From the NCBI RefSeq assembly GCF_000186865.1, contig NW_008705583.1:326101-390100 (forward strand): 64,000 nt of DNA, written 5' to 3'. The notes under the pieces were generated by a model. The model made no database searches. It was not told the origin of the DNA and was given only the letters and a program-made list of their open reading frames with translations. A program made the position numbers and the translations under genes. This document shows, piece after piece, positions 16,095-25,319 of the stretch; the first letter of the stretch is position 1; the number at the start of each line of letters is the position of its first letter. The stretch is from Aureococcus anophagefferens. Its lineage: Eukaryota > Sar > Pelagophyceae > Pelagomonadales > Pelagomonadaceae.

Positions 16095-18680
16095 ATGTCC
16101 ATCCTCGACGTCTGCGCGGCGTCGTGCGTCCCGTCGAACCCGAAGCGCGTCGTCGCGTGGTCCCCGAACGAGGAGAAGGAGGCGACGCACCAGCTGCGGC
16201 TCGAGCTGCGCGCGGCGCGCATGCACCAGTCGCGGGAGGTGTTCCGGGAGCGGGAGCGGCGCGTGCTCGGCGAGCAGCGCGCGCGCGTCGAGTTCGAGCG
16301 CGCGTGCGAGGCCAAGGCCGCCGCCGAGGACCGGCGCGACGCCGCGCGGGACCGCGCGGCGACGTCGGCGCTCCTCGCGGAGCGGCGGCGCCAGGCCGTC
16401 GGCGCGGCGCACCGGCTCGCGGACGTCGCGGCGGACGTCCGCGACGAGAACCTCGACGCCGCGCGGAAGCGCAGCGTCAAGCGCGAGATCGCCGCCGCGA
16501 AGCGGTCGGCGGGGCGACGCCGCGCGGCGCGCGGCGACGGCGGAGCGCGACGCCGCGGCGGCGGCGCGCGGCGAGCGCGCGGCCGTCGCGGCCGCGGCGG
16601 AGGCCAAGGCGGCGGCGTCGGCGCGCGCCGGCGAGGCGTCGCACTTCCGCTTCGAGTCCGGCGGCGTCGTCGAGACGCGGGGCCCGGGCATCGGCGGCGT
16701 GTCGCGCGAGACCGTGTCGGCGCCGGGCACGAAGCACGTCCGCGGCTCGGGCCGCGCGCTCGTCGAGGCCAACGCGCTCTCGGCGGCGGCGGCCGCCGCG
16801 ACGGAGGCCGCGGGCCGCGTCGCGCGCCTCGCCGCGGCGTCGGGCGAGCCGTCCGTCGGCGCCGCGGCCGCCGCGGCCGCGGCGCGCGCCGCGGGGCGCC
16901 TCCGGCGCGAGGCCGAGGACGCGCGGCAGCGCGCGAAGCGCGCGCAGCGCCGCGGCCTCGACGCGGGCCGGCGGCGCGGCCGCCGTCCGCGAGCGCGCGG
17001 CGGCGTCCGAGGCGCCCGCGGCCGCCGCGGACGCGCTGGACGCCTTCGAGGACGCGACGCCGGTGTCGGCGCCGGAGGACGCGACGCAGGAGGCGGACGC
17101 GGCGCCGGAGGACGCGGACGCGCCCCCGGAGGCGGCGCCGGAGGCGGCGGCGCCCGCCGTCGCCGAGGCCGCGGCGCCCGCCGTCGCCGAGGTCGCGGAC
17201 GACACCGACGAGCCGTCGTCGCTGTCGCACGACGACGAGCCCTACAGCCCGCCGCCGCCCGTCGAGGCGCCGCCGCCGTCGGCGCTGGACCTCGCGCGGC
17301 GCGCGGGCCTCGCCGTCGCCTCGAGCAGCAGCAGCGAGGAGGCGCGGTGGTTCGACGACCCGCCCGTCGTGCCCTACGACGAGGCCATGCCGCGGCCGTG
17401 GTACGACGACGAGCCCGGCGCGGCGCCGGACCCGCCGCCGGACTCGCCGGCGTCGCCCGTCATCGAGCCGACGCCCTGGTACGAGCTGCCGACGCCCGTC
17501 GCGGAGCCGGACTGGTACGGCGACGACGACGACGACGACGACGGCGTCGTCGTCGACGCGGTCTGGCCGCCGCCGGCGCCCGCGCCGGACGGCGGCGACG
17601 ACGACGAGTTGCTCGTGCGCCGCGAGGTCCTCGAGGCCTACATGGCGCCCGCGCCGTCGTCGAGCGGCGACGACGCCACGCCGTCGAGCCCCGAGGTCCG
17701 CGCGGTCCTCGAGGCCTACATGGCGCCCGACGCGCCGCCCGTCGCCTACGAGGAGGCCAAGGGCGGCGACGCCGACGGCGAGTACGCGTCGCCCGCGCGG
17801 GGCCCGCTGTCGTCGAGCTCGTCGTCGCCCGCGACCGGTGGCGGGCTCTCGTCGTCGTCGTCGCCGTCGGAGCCCCGCGACGAGTTCCCGGGCCTGTCGA
17901 GCTCGTCGTCGACGCGCCGCGCGCCCGGCGCCGTGCTGTCGTCGACGACGGACGACGACGACGAGGCCGCCGAGGAGGAGGACTACCTCGCCGCGGCGCG
18001 GCGCGCCGTCGCGCGCGCGGGCGCGATCCCCGAGGAGCGCGAGGCCCTCGGCGCGACGGCCGAGGTGCCGCCGCGCGACGACGGCGGCGGCCTCTCGCCG
18101 CCGCAGTCCGCCGACGCCGACGCGCTCGCGGACTGGGCGCGGGCCGTGCTCGCCGACGGCGGCGACGACGAGAGCCCCGCGGACGACGACACGGCGGCGC
18201 TGAGCGCGGCGGAGCGGCTCCTGCGGTCCCTCCAGGAGGGCTCGTCGGCCTCGCCGTCGGACGGGACGGCGACGAAGTCGGACGCGTCGCCCGACAAGTC
18301 GACGTCGACGGAGGAGGACGGGCTCGACGACGTGCTCCGGCGCCTCGAGGACCTGACGGCGTCCATGCGCCAGCGCAGCCTCCGCTTCGAGCCCCGCGGC
18401 GACCTCCTCCTCGAGCAGCGCCGCGGCCTCGACACCGGCCTCGAGCCCTACGGCGACGGCGCCTCGGACGGCGGCGACGACGACCCGACGTCGCCCGACG
18501 CGCTCCTCGCGTCCTTCCTCGGCGGCGACGAGAAGACGGACGACGCGCTCGACGCGCTCACGCCGCGCAACGCCGGCTCCGCGTCGATCTCGTCCCGGAG
18601 CCTCAACTCGTCGATCGACTCGCTCCTCGCCGCGCCCCAGCCGGACTACGGCGCGGTGCTGGACCCCGTCGAGGAGGTCC

Positions 18681-18715
<35 letters not shown>

Positions 18716-18835
18716 TCCCAGCAGGCCGCGGACCTCCTCCGCCAGGCCCTCCACTACGCGCGCGGCGCCGTCGACGACGACGACTCCCGCGACTCCCCGC
18801 CCCCCTCCGGCTCCGGCTCCACGGGCGACCAGTGA
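16095..18835 (+). CDS. Large acidic coiled-coil protein, unknown, with two apparent 1-nt frameshifts
   Basis: Translation starts at ATG 16095 (MSILDVCAASCVPSNPKRVV). Residues 30-150 form a charged coiled coil (REVFRERERRVLGEQRARVE). The frame then moves at the GGGG run near 16510 and again near 16970 (GGCCGG). Treating one base as extra at each point gives continuous sequence through HFRFESGGVVETRGPGIGGV, more Ala/Arg coiled coil, then a long disordered acidic region. That region holds two copies of a VLEAYMAP motif (about 17629 and 17704), Ser and Asp runs including an 11-Asp tract near 18683, and conserved-looking patches such as DVLRRLEDLTASMRQRSLRF. About 910 residues. Family not recognised. 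Single-base assembly errors are more likely than real breakage, but a pseudogene is possible. Confidence 0.65.
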
Positions 18836-18913
18836 GTAAGCATGCTGGTCCAGCACCACGAACAGCGCGGTCGCTGCCGGCGGCCGCGGCGGGGATGTTG
18901 CGCGCCCCTCTTC

Positions 18914-19858
18914 TTACGCGGCGCCGCGCCACGGGAGCGAGTCCCAGAGGGAGCCTGAGGCCATTCCGGCGCCGTGGCGCATTCGGACTCCGTCGTCGAG
19001 GACGTCGTCCGTTGTCCACCGCGCGCGCGGGTCCGAGTCGTCGACGTAGCGCCGGGCGAGCGTCATCTGGACGGTCCCGGACGCCGTCTCGTCGATGCTC
19101 CCGAGCGAGACGAACGCGCCGAACTCCGTGGTGCCGACCGCGGCGACAACGAGGGGATCGGTCGGCGATTTTTCCTGCACGACGACGTTCTGCCGAATGT
19201 CCGTGAAGCGCTCGTGGCCTCCGCCGTTGTCGAGGAGGTAGTAACCGTCGACCAAACCGAAGGCGGTGGCGTGGCCCAATTCCCGCGTGATGCCCAACAG
19301 GCGGCGGTGGGTGTGGAATTCGAAGCCGGCGGTCGAGGACACGTCGAAGGCGTTCTCGGACGCGGCGAACTCTTCGTCCGTCGGGAGATCGCCCTCGCGG
19401 GCGACCCAGGCCCCTTGCCACCGCAGCCGGTCGTCGCGCGGCGTCAGCTCGCCGCGCCAGTAGAAGAGCGGGCTCCGCCAGTCCTTGGCGTCGGCGAAGT
19501 CGTCGTCGCTCTCCTCCGCCTCAGCCTTGGCGCGCTTCGCCTTGAACGACGGCTTCGCCCACTCGGCGGCGACGCGCGCCGCGAGCGTCGCCGCGGAGCC
19601 CTTGCCCGACTTGCCGAGCGACGACGAGTAGGCGCTGAGCATGTCCGCCTCGAAGTAGCTCGCGAGGAGCTGCTCCGCGGAGATGGAGTTGACTCCCATG
19701 ACCTCCTCTAACGCATCGGCGACGGCGGCCTCGTCCTTCAGCTCCTTGTCGAGCATCGATGCGATCGCAGCGACGTTGCCAGAGGCGAGGTCCTCGAGGC
19801 CCGCGCGAACAGAGGCCGAGACGGGCTTGCGCTTCGGCGCGCGGCGGCGCGAGGACAT
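18914..19858 (-). CDS. Hypothetical nuclear-type protein
   Basis: A 314-residue protein from ATG 19858. The N-terminus is basic (MSSRRRAPKRKPVSASVR), like a nuclear localisation signal. Residues 20-100 are helical (SGNVAAIASMLDKELKDEAA, DALEEVMGVNSISAEQLL). Lys/Glu/Asp-rich linker (KAKRAKAEAEESDDDFADAK) leads to a beta-rich domain of about 180 residues with regularly placed aromatics: LFYWRGELTPRDDRLRWQGA, EFHTHRRLLGITRELGHATA, GFGLVDGYYLLDNGGGH-like segments and FGAFVSLGSIDETASGTVQM. I do not recognise the family. The single uninterrupted frame and ordinary codon use support a real gene. Confidence 0.7.
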   Translation of the reverse strand: MSSRRRAPKRKPVSASVRAGLEDLASGNVAAIASMLDKELKDEAAVADALEEVMGVNSISAEQLLASYFEADMLSAYSSSLGKSGKGSAATLAARVAAEWAKPSFKAKRAKAEAEESDDDFADAKDWRSPLFYWRGELTPRDDRLRWQGAWVAREGDLPTDEEFAASENAFDVSSTAGFEFHTHRRLLGITRELGHATAFGLVDGYYLLDNGGGHERFTDIRQNVVVQEKSPTDPLVVAAVGTTEFGAFVSLGSIDETASGTVQMTLARRYVDDSDPRARWTTDDVLDDGVRMRHGAGMASGSLWDSLPWRGAA

Positions 19859-20096
19859 GGCGTGAGTAGGTGTCGTTCGCGGGCGCGGCGCACGCTCCAG
19901 GAGCTGCTCAAGCTCCAGAGCCTGCTCTCGATGCCCGCAGCGGCGCGCCGCGCCCCGCCCCCCGGCCTACGACCCCCTCGCGACCCCACGACGCCGAAAA
20001 CGAGACGACCAGAGCACTCACGTGTTCTCGCGGCGCACGTTCTTAGACTTGGGGCGCGCGCCAACTCGCGCGGCCGGCCCGCGCGGCTAAAATCAC

Positions 20097-20551
20097 CTAG
20101 TGGCCCGACCGCTCGTTGAGGACGAACTGTTTGTAGTAGGCGCTGTCCTTCTTGTCCGCCTCTGCGAGTGGGGGCGCGCGGCGTGAGCGAGCGCGCGTCG
20201 GCGGGGCGCGCGCGCGCGGAGGAGGCCGGGCGCCGGCCGCGGACCGGTGATGCCGGCGTTGAGGTAGAGGCCCATGAAGGCGACGAAGCTGCGAAGGGGG
20301 GACGGTCCCGCGGGCGGCGGGCGGTCCGGGGGCGCGGCGCGGCGCACCCCATGCCGATGGCGAAGGGCAGCGTGTCTTTCCGCATGATCTCCTTCGCGAT
20401 GAAGGCCTGCATGCCCATCTTGTGCCACTGCGTCATCTTCGCGACCTAAAACGGCGAACGTCGGGCGCGGCGTTCGCGGGCGGCGCGTGGGGCGCGGCCC
20501 GGCGGCCCGGGGGGGCGGGCCGCGGGGCGCTTGATCGGACGCGGCAACCAT
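20097..20551 (-). CDS. 75-residue single-span membrane protein encoded by four exons
   Basis: Inferred exons: 20551-20531, 20445-20348, 20288-20245 and 20161-20097; introns 85 bp (GC-AG), 59 bp (GT-AG) and 83 bp (GT-AG). Exon lengths sum to 76 codons and join cleanly into MVAASDQVAKMTQWHKMGMQ, then AFIAKEIMRKDTLPFAIGMG, one hydrophobic segment FVAFMGLYLNAGI, and a soluble tail TEADKKDSAYYKQFVLNERS. Size and layout resemble small mitochondrial inner-membrane subunits of respiratory or ATP synthase complexes, but I cannot name it. The first exon and its GC splice site are the least certain; translation from the internal ATG in exon 2 is an alternative. Introns occupy half of the gene. Confidence 0.6.
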
Positions 20552-20666
20552 GCGATGTGCGGCGACGAGGCGAGGCGAGGCAATATCGACCCGACAGAGA
20601 TACGACGAATGCCGAGCACCGTCGATGCTGCCCCGATCCCGCCGCAGGCCACGAGAGCATAACAGG
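20552..20666. promoter_or_regulatory. Head-to-head promoter region, 115 bp
   Basis: Start codons of the 75-residue membrane protein gene (minus) and the coiled-coil gene (plus) face away from each other across 115 bp. It is AT-richer than its surroundings. No named promoter element is recognisable. Confidence 0.35.
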
Positions 20667-21740
20667 ATGGCGCCTCCGAACGTGATCACGGAGGAGGTGC
20701 AGGCGGGCGCGCCGCGGCTGCCCCCGAAGGGCGGCTACAAGACGCAGAGCATGCGCGACCTCCACACGAGCATGGAGGCCGGTGCGACAACGGTCGAGGA
20801 GAACGGCCGGCGGGCCCTCGAGCTCTTCCGCCAGGCGACGGCGGCGGACCTCGAGTCCTTCGACGATTCCTACGAGCCGACGATCTTCACCGTCGACTTT
20901 GACGTGGAGCTCCGGGCGTCGTCGCGCGGCTGCGCGAAACGCGCCGCGGACGCGGCCGCCGCGGCCGCCGGGACGGCCGTCGCCGCGCGCGCCGCGGATC
21001 TCGAGAAGGCCGCGCGGAAGGCGGCCTACGAGGCGCTGGACCTCGAGGGCCAGGCCCACGCGAAGCGCCACGTCGCCGTGCTGTCGAGCCGCGCGCTCAC
21101 GGAGGCGCGCCGGGTCGTCGAGGAGACGCGGCGGCTGACGACGCGCCACGCGCGCGAGGCCGTCGGCTTCGCCGCGGACGCCGAGGACCGCGCGAAGCTC
21201 CTGGACCGCGCGTCCGCCGGCGACGCGGCGCTCGAGCAGGCGCGGCGCGAGATCGACGCGCTCAAGAAGCAGAACGAGGCCGCGAAGAACGAGGCGGCGA
21301 CGGCGAAAAGGCACCTCCGGGCGCTCCTCGACGCGCGCGGCGGCGACGACCGCGACGACGACTTCGAGGAGCGGTGGACGGGCCGGAAGCCCGGGCAGGA
21401 CACGACGGCCGCGGACGAGCTCCGGGACGCGCGGAGCCGCCTCGATGTCGCGCGCGCGGAGATCGAATTGCTCCGGCGGCAGGCGGCCGTGTCGCGCGCG
21501 GAGGCCGACGCGTGCAAGGTCGTCCACCGCGAGGTCGAGGCCGCGGACAACGCCTACTGCACGCTCTTCGGCATGGACATGGACGCGACCCTCGTCTGCG
21601 GGGGCTACGACGACGCGCCGCCCGCGCGGACCGTGACGCTCGACCGGCCCGCGAAGATCGGCCCGACGCCGCCCGCGGCGCCGGGCCGGCGGCCGCGCCC
21701 GAGCACGAAGCTCCAGGAGGCCGACAAGATCCGCGTCTAG
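20667..21740 (+). CDS. Coiled-coil protein, unknown
   Basis: A 357-residue protein from ATG 20667 (MAPPNVITEEVQAGAPRLPP). After a short Pro-rich head (KGGYKTQSMRDLHTSMEAGA), residues about 40-300 are almost continuous charged helix with heptad character (ARAADLEKAARKAAYEALDL, ALEQARREIDALKKQNEAAK, ELRDARSRLDVARAEIELLR). Residues about 295-330 (DNAYCTLFGMDMDATLVCGG) break the helix and may form a small folded piece; the tail is Pro/Arg-rich (PPAAPGRRPRPSTKLQEAD). Such proteins often belong to cytoskeletal or flagellar structures, but nothing here proves it. Codon use matches neighbours; no introns. Confidence 0.65.
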   Translation: MAPPNVITEEVQAGAPRLPPKGGYKTQSMRDLHTSMEAGATTVEENGRRALELFRQATAADLESFDDSYEPTIFTVDFDVELRASSRGCAKRAADAAAAAAGTAVAARAADLEKAARKAAYEALDLEGQAHAKRHVAVLSSRALTEARRVVEETRRLTTRHAREAVGFAADAEDRAKLLDRASAGDAALEQARREIDALKKQNEAAKNEAATAKRHLRALLDARGGDDRDDDFEERWTGRKPGQDTTAADELRDARSRLDVARAEIELLRRQAAVSRAEADACKVVHREVEAADNAYCTLFGMDMDATLVCGGYDDAPPARTVTLDRPAKIGPTPPAAPGRRPRPSTKLQEADKIRV

Positions 21741-21819
21741 ATGCCTCCGCTCCTCGTAGGAGTAGAAGAGCGCGAGCTCCGACGAGATCCCCGTCTAGGT
21801 CGGCGCCTCGCGCCCCCTC

Positions 21820-22443
21820 TTATCCGGAGCCGTAGAGCGCCGCCGCGAGCTCCGAGAGCCAGTCCCGCGTGAGGCCCGGGTCCAGCGCGAGGACGAAGAG
21901 CAGCACCCACCAGGCGAGCACGATGTCCACGGTGTAGTGGCACCGCGTGCAGACGAGGCACGACGAGTAGACGGCCACGCCGAGCGGCAGCGCCCAGCCC
22001 GGCCAGCCGTAGCAGAGCGTCACGGCCCGGAGCCCGATGGAAAAGTTGAAGGTGTGGTTGCTCATGAGCTTGTCCGCCGAGCCGCCCATGAGCGGCAGGC
22101 CGCTGTCGGCGAACTCCGCCGTCGGCAGGATCGTCACGACGTGCAGCGTCGACGACAGCGCGTTTCCCAGCGCGTTGTAGTCGAAGAGCGCGCGGACGTA
22201 TTCCGTGTGCGCGGCGTCGCCGACGGCGAGCACGGCGAACATCCAGAGCGCGCCGCCCACGCCGAAGGCGTCGCAGACGTACTGGAGCTGCGTGATGCGC
22301 GGCGTCAGCTCGAAGCCCACGTCGACGAGCGGTTGCTGCTTCGCCCGCGCCTGCCGCTTGTCGGCGTAGTGGAGCGTGGCGAAGTAGAACGTCGCGGCGA
22401 AGCACCACCACTGCATCGTCGCGAGCCACGAGGAGCAGAGCAT
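21820..22443 (-). CDS. Sphingomyelin-synthase-like / PAP2-C membrane protein
   Basis: A 207-residue polytopic protein from ATG 22443 (MLCSSWLATMQWWCFAATFY). Several membrane helices are visible (GGALWMFAVLAVGDAA, GWPGWALPLGVAVYSSCLV, DIVLAWWVLLFVLALDPG). Two motifs match the catalytic His pair of the sphingomyelin synthase/PAP2-C family: LMSNHTFNFSIG (in place of SGHT) and CTRCHYTVDIVLAWWV (the HYT-x-D motif). These enzymes transfer phospho-alcohol head groups between lipids in the Golgi or plasma membrane. The first motif has Asn where Gly is common, so substrate use may differ. It is shorter than animal sphingomyelin synthases, lacking the N-terminal SAM domain. Confidence 0.7.
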   Translation of the reverse strand: MLCSSWLATMQWWCFAATFYFATLHYADKRQARAKQQPLVDVGFELTPRITQLQYVCDAFGVGGALWMFAVLAVGDAAHTEYVRALFDYNALGNALSSTLHVVTILPTAEFADSGLPLMGGSADKLMSNHTFNFSIGLRAVTLCYGWPGWALPLGVAVYSSCLVCTRCHYTVDIVLAWWVLLFVLALDPGLTRDWLSELAAALYGSG

Positions 22444-22604
22444 GGCTGAGTGTCGACTTTGCGCGAGGCACTGATCAGCACGAGCACATCGCTCGCGGCG
22501 AGAACGGCAAAGGTCGGTGGAGCAGCTTGGCTGCCGCACACTTGCCGCACTGGAGGATGGGAGGCGAGGGATTCGGGCAGCAGTGAAAAGCGCCCGCGTC
22601 CGTC

Positions 22605-25230
22605 ATGGAGGAGGTCTCGCTCTACAAACACATCTTGCCTACTACGAGTAAGGGTAGCATCGATGCTCCATCGGGCTCCATCGGGCTCCCACAGGCGGCG
22701 GTTGATCTCGCCGCGCCGCTCTTGGACGCCGTGCGCGTCAGATGGTTCGCGGTGGGGCCGACGCCCTTTACTTGCATGGGCACCGAGGAGTCGCCCAAGT
22801 TCCACGTTCAGTCCGGGGCGACGGCGTACCCCAACACCGGCGACCACCTCGACGAGTCGCGCTCGCCGGAGATGCTCGTGCTGCGAGAGGCGAGCGTCAT
22901 GTTGACCGTCGGCATCCGGGTCATCCTCAGAGGGTTCCCCGGCCTGGAGCAGACGCTCGCGCGGGATTATCCGTCGCAGCCTGCCAAGTCCGCAGCGGTC
23001 TTGAAGCACGACGTCGGGCGCGGCGCCACCGCGGACATCGAAATCGTCCGAGCCGGCGTGCAGCTCGTCACCGACGCGTACCTCGCCGACCCCAAGTGCT
23101 CGACCATGAACTACCACCAGTACACCGCGTTGGAGCCCAGCGTCCTGTGGCCGTGACAACCTCGAGAGATTTGGGCTGGGAAAACGATGGGAAATCGTCA
23201 CCGACATGCGTGGTAGGTTGAGCCTCGCCCACAACGCGCTCGACGAAGGCCCGGATCCCTGGCTGTGCGCCGTCTTGAACTTCATCATGGCCGAGCACCT
23301 CGGAAGCCGGGGGGACGCCGAGTATAGCGCGGCGGCAGCTTCGACGCTCGACGATTTGATCCGACTCCTCGAGAGTCGCGGACGCCCTTGCGCGTTCATG
23401 GGCGGCGTCCTGGCCAACCAAGTCCTGGCGCCACCGTCTGTGCTGGCGCGACTCTACTCGCTTCGGTCCTGCAAGTGGATGGCGCGCGGCGACGTCGGGG
23501 CCGCGGCGCGGGACCTCGACCGAATGGTCGAGTGCGACCCGACCCGCCGCTGCCAGAGCATCTTCGCGCGGCTGGCGCGGGGAGACGTCGTCGGCGCGCG
23601 CGCGGACCTCGAGCTCGCCCTGGCCGCGGCGCACGACGACGACCGGTTCCTGAGCGGCTATTGCTTCACGATGTCGGCGCTGCTCGCGCAGGAGGGCCGC
23701 GACGACGAGGGCGCCGCGCTCTTCCGCCGCGGCGTGGCCGCCGAGGCGCGCCACCACCACCTCTTCGGCGCGCGGCACCCCAAGGCCGACTCAACGTCGG
23801 CGGTCCACAAGTCGCCCGTGGGCTTCTTCACGAACGTCGCGTTCAAGCGCTACGGCACGGAGCGGACGCGCGCGGACCGGAAGCGGCGCGGCCTCTACGA
23901 GGACCCCGCGCTGAGCGTCGACGCCCTCGGCGGGCTCCCGAGGGCCCAGGCCCGGGCCTTCGCCGCCCTCGCGCAAGGGGAGCCGGCCGTCGTCGAGCCG
24001 CTCGGGGCCGACGACGCCGACCCGGCCCAGCCGCTCCTCGACGAGCTCGCTCGGCGCGCCGTCGCCGACCTGGGCCGGCGCGGAGGCGACGACGACGCGC
24101 CGGCCTTTGCGCCGGGCCAGGTCGTCATCGTCCACGGGCTAACCTCGGCCGCCGGGAGCGCCTACAACGGCGCGCTCGCGTTCGTCTCGATGCACCGCCC
24201 GGACGGGCGGCTGGCCGTCATGCTCGTCGACTCGAAGAAGGAGCTCGCCGTGCGGCCGCGGAACCTCCGCGCGCCGACGTCGGACGCCGAGGCGCGAGCC
24301 GCGCTCGTCAGAGACGCGCGGCTCGTCGAGAACGCGCGTCGCCCGCCCGCCGAGGTGGCCGCGGGGACCGAGGCCGCGCCGGCCGCCGCCGGTGCTCCGA
24401 AGAAGCGCAAGAAGCGGCGCCGGCGGAAGCGGGCCGGAAACGCCGAGAAGCCCGCGTCCGACGACGAGGCGTCGGGCGACGACGACGCGCCGCGTTCCCC
24501 GACGGCGGAGGACGTCGACGCGGCACTCGGCGATGCCGGCGATCGTCGGGTGGTCGAAGAGGAGCGTCGACGGCATCTCGGGACCATCGACTTGGCGGTC
24601 GCCGCCGAGCCGCCGGTTCCGGAGGCCGCGGCCTTCCCCTGCGCGCGGGCCGGCTGCGCCCGCGTCGACACGATGGCCTGCGCCAAGTGCCACCGCGCCT
24701 GGTACTGCTCCCGCGAATGCCAGGCCGCGTGCTGGGCGGAGCACAAGGCCGTGTGTCGCGTCGCGCGCGGCGAGCGCACGCGCCTCGTCGTCGAGTACGA
24801 CTCGGCGCGATGCGGGGCCTTCAAGAACGCGTGCGGCAACACGGCGCCGAGCCGCCGGTGCCGCGCGCGCGAGCCCCACGTGCTCAAGTTCTACGCCGTG
24901 AGCGACCCGGACGCGGGGCTCGAGCCGGACTTCATCTGGGCCCACGACCGCCTCGGGCGCCGCAACCTCGAGATCACCGCGACCGCGAACCCGACGGCCT
25001 ACGCCGGCCTCGTCCGCGCGATCGAGACGGGCGGCGTCACGAACCGAGAACAGCCGCTGCTGACCACGGCCTACTTCGCCGCCTGGGGCGTCGACGGCGA
25101 CGGCGACGCGGCCGTCGCGGAGGTCGACGTCGACCTGCGCCGCGCGCTGCCCCCGCAGAACTGGGGTCCTCCCTGGTCCGGGCCCCCTACCGTAGGGCCT
25201 GGGTTGAAAGACCCGGGCCCGCCAAGGTAA
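22605..25230 (+). CDS. MYND zinc-finger protein, two exons
   Basis: ATG 22605 opens exon 1 (to 23152); a 64-bp GT-AG intron (23153-23216) restores the frame into exon 2 (23217-25230), giving 853 residues with SVLWP joined to LSLAHNALDEGP. The N-terminal half holds helical, TPR-like segments (ARLYSLRSCKWMARGDVGAA, CFTMSALLAQEGRDDEGAAL). A short beta-like region (PGQVVIVHGL) precedes a strongly basic patch (KKRKKRRRRKRAGNAEK) and acidic linker. The MYND finger lies near residue 680: CARAGCARVD, MACAKCHRAWYCSRECQAAC, WAEHKAVC, with the expected eight ligands. A C-terminal region of about 150 residues follows. MYND domains bind proline-rich partners, often in chromatin regulators; no SET domain is present here. 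Exon 1 has noticeably less biased codon use. Confidence 0.8.
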
Positions 25231-25236
25231 GCACGC

Positions 25237-25319
25237 GGGCGACCGGTCGATTCGGCGCCCCCGGGCTCACTCGTCGGGCGACCGGTCGATTAGGCGCCCC
25301 CGGGGGGGCTCACTCGTCG
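25237..25319. repeat. 39-bp tandem duplication at convergent 3' ends
   Basis: Copies at 25237-25275 and 25276-25319 both begin GGGCGACCGGTCGATT; the second has one substitution and a longer G run. The second copy contains the stop and last codons of the minus-strand NOP2 gene, the first a displaced duplicate of them. Confidence 0.85.

Noticed and set aside
18680..18720. A (GAC)n microsatellite as a non-coding repeat
   Set aside because: It is in frame and encodes an Asp run within the large acidic protein.
15905..18859. A 984-codon open frame on the minus strand opposite the large acidic protein gene
   Set aside because: In this GC-rich DNA, antisense of an Asp/Ala/Glu-rich gene stays open and gives Arg/Val/Gly-rich sequence without domain character; the plus-strand frame has real motifs and a start codon.
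23153..25230. Two separate genes at 22605-23156 and 23206-25230
   Set aside because: A 64-bp GT-AG intron (23153-23216) joins them in frame with whole codons overall, so one MYND gene is more likely.
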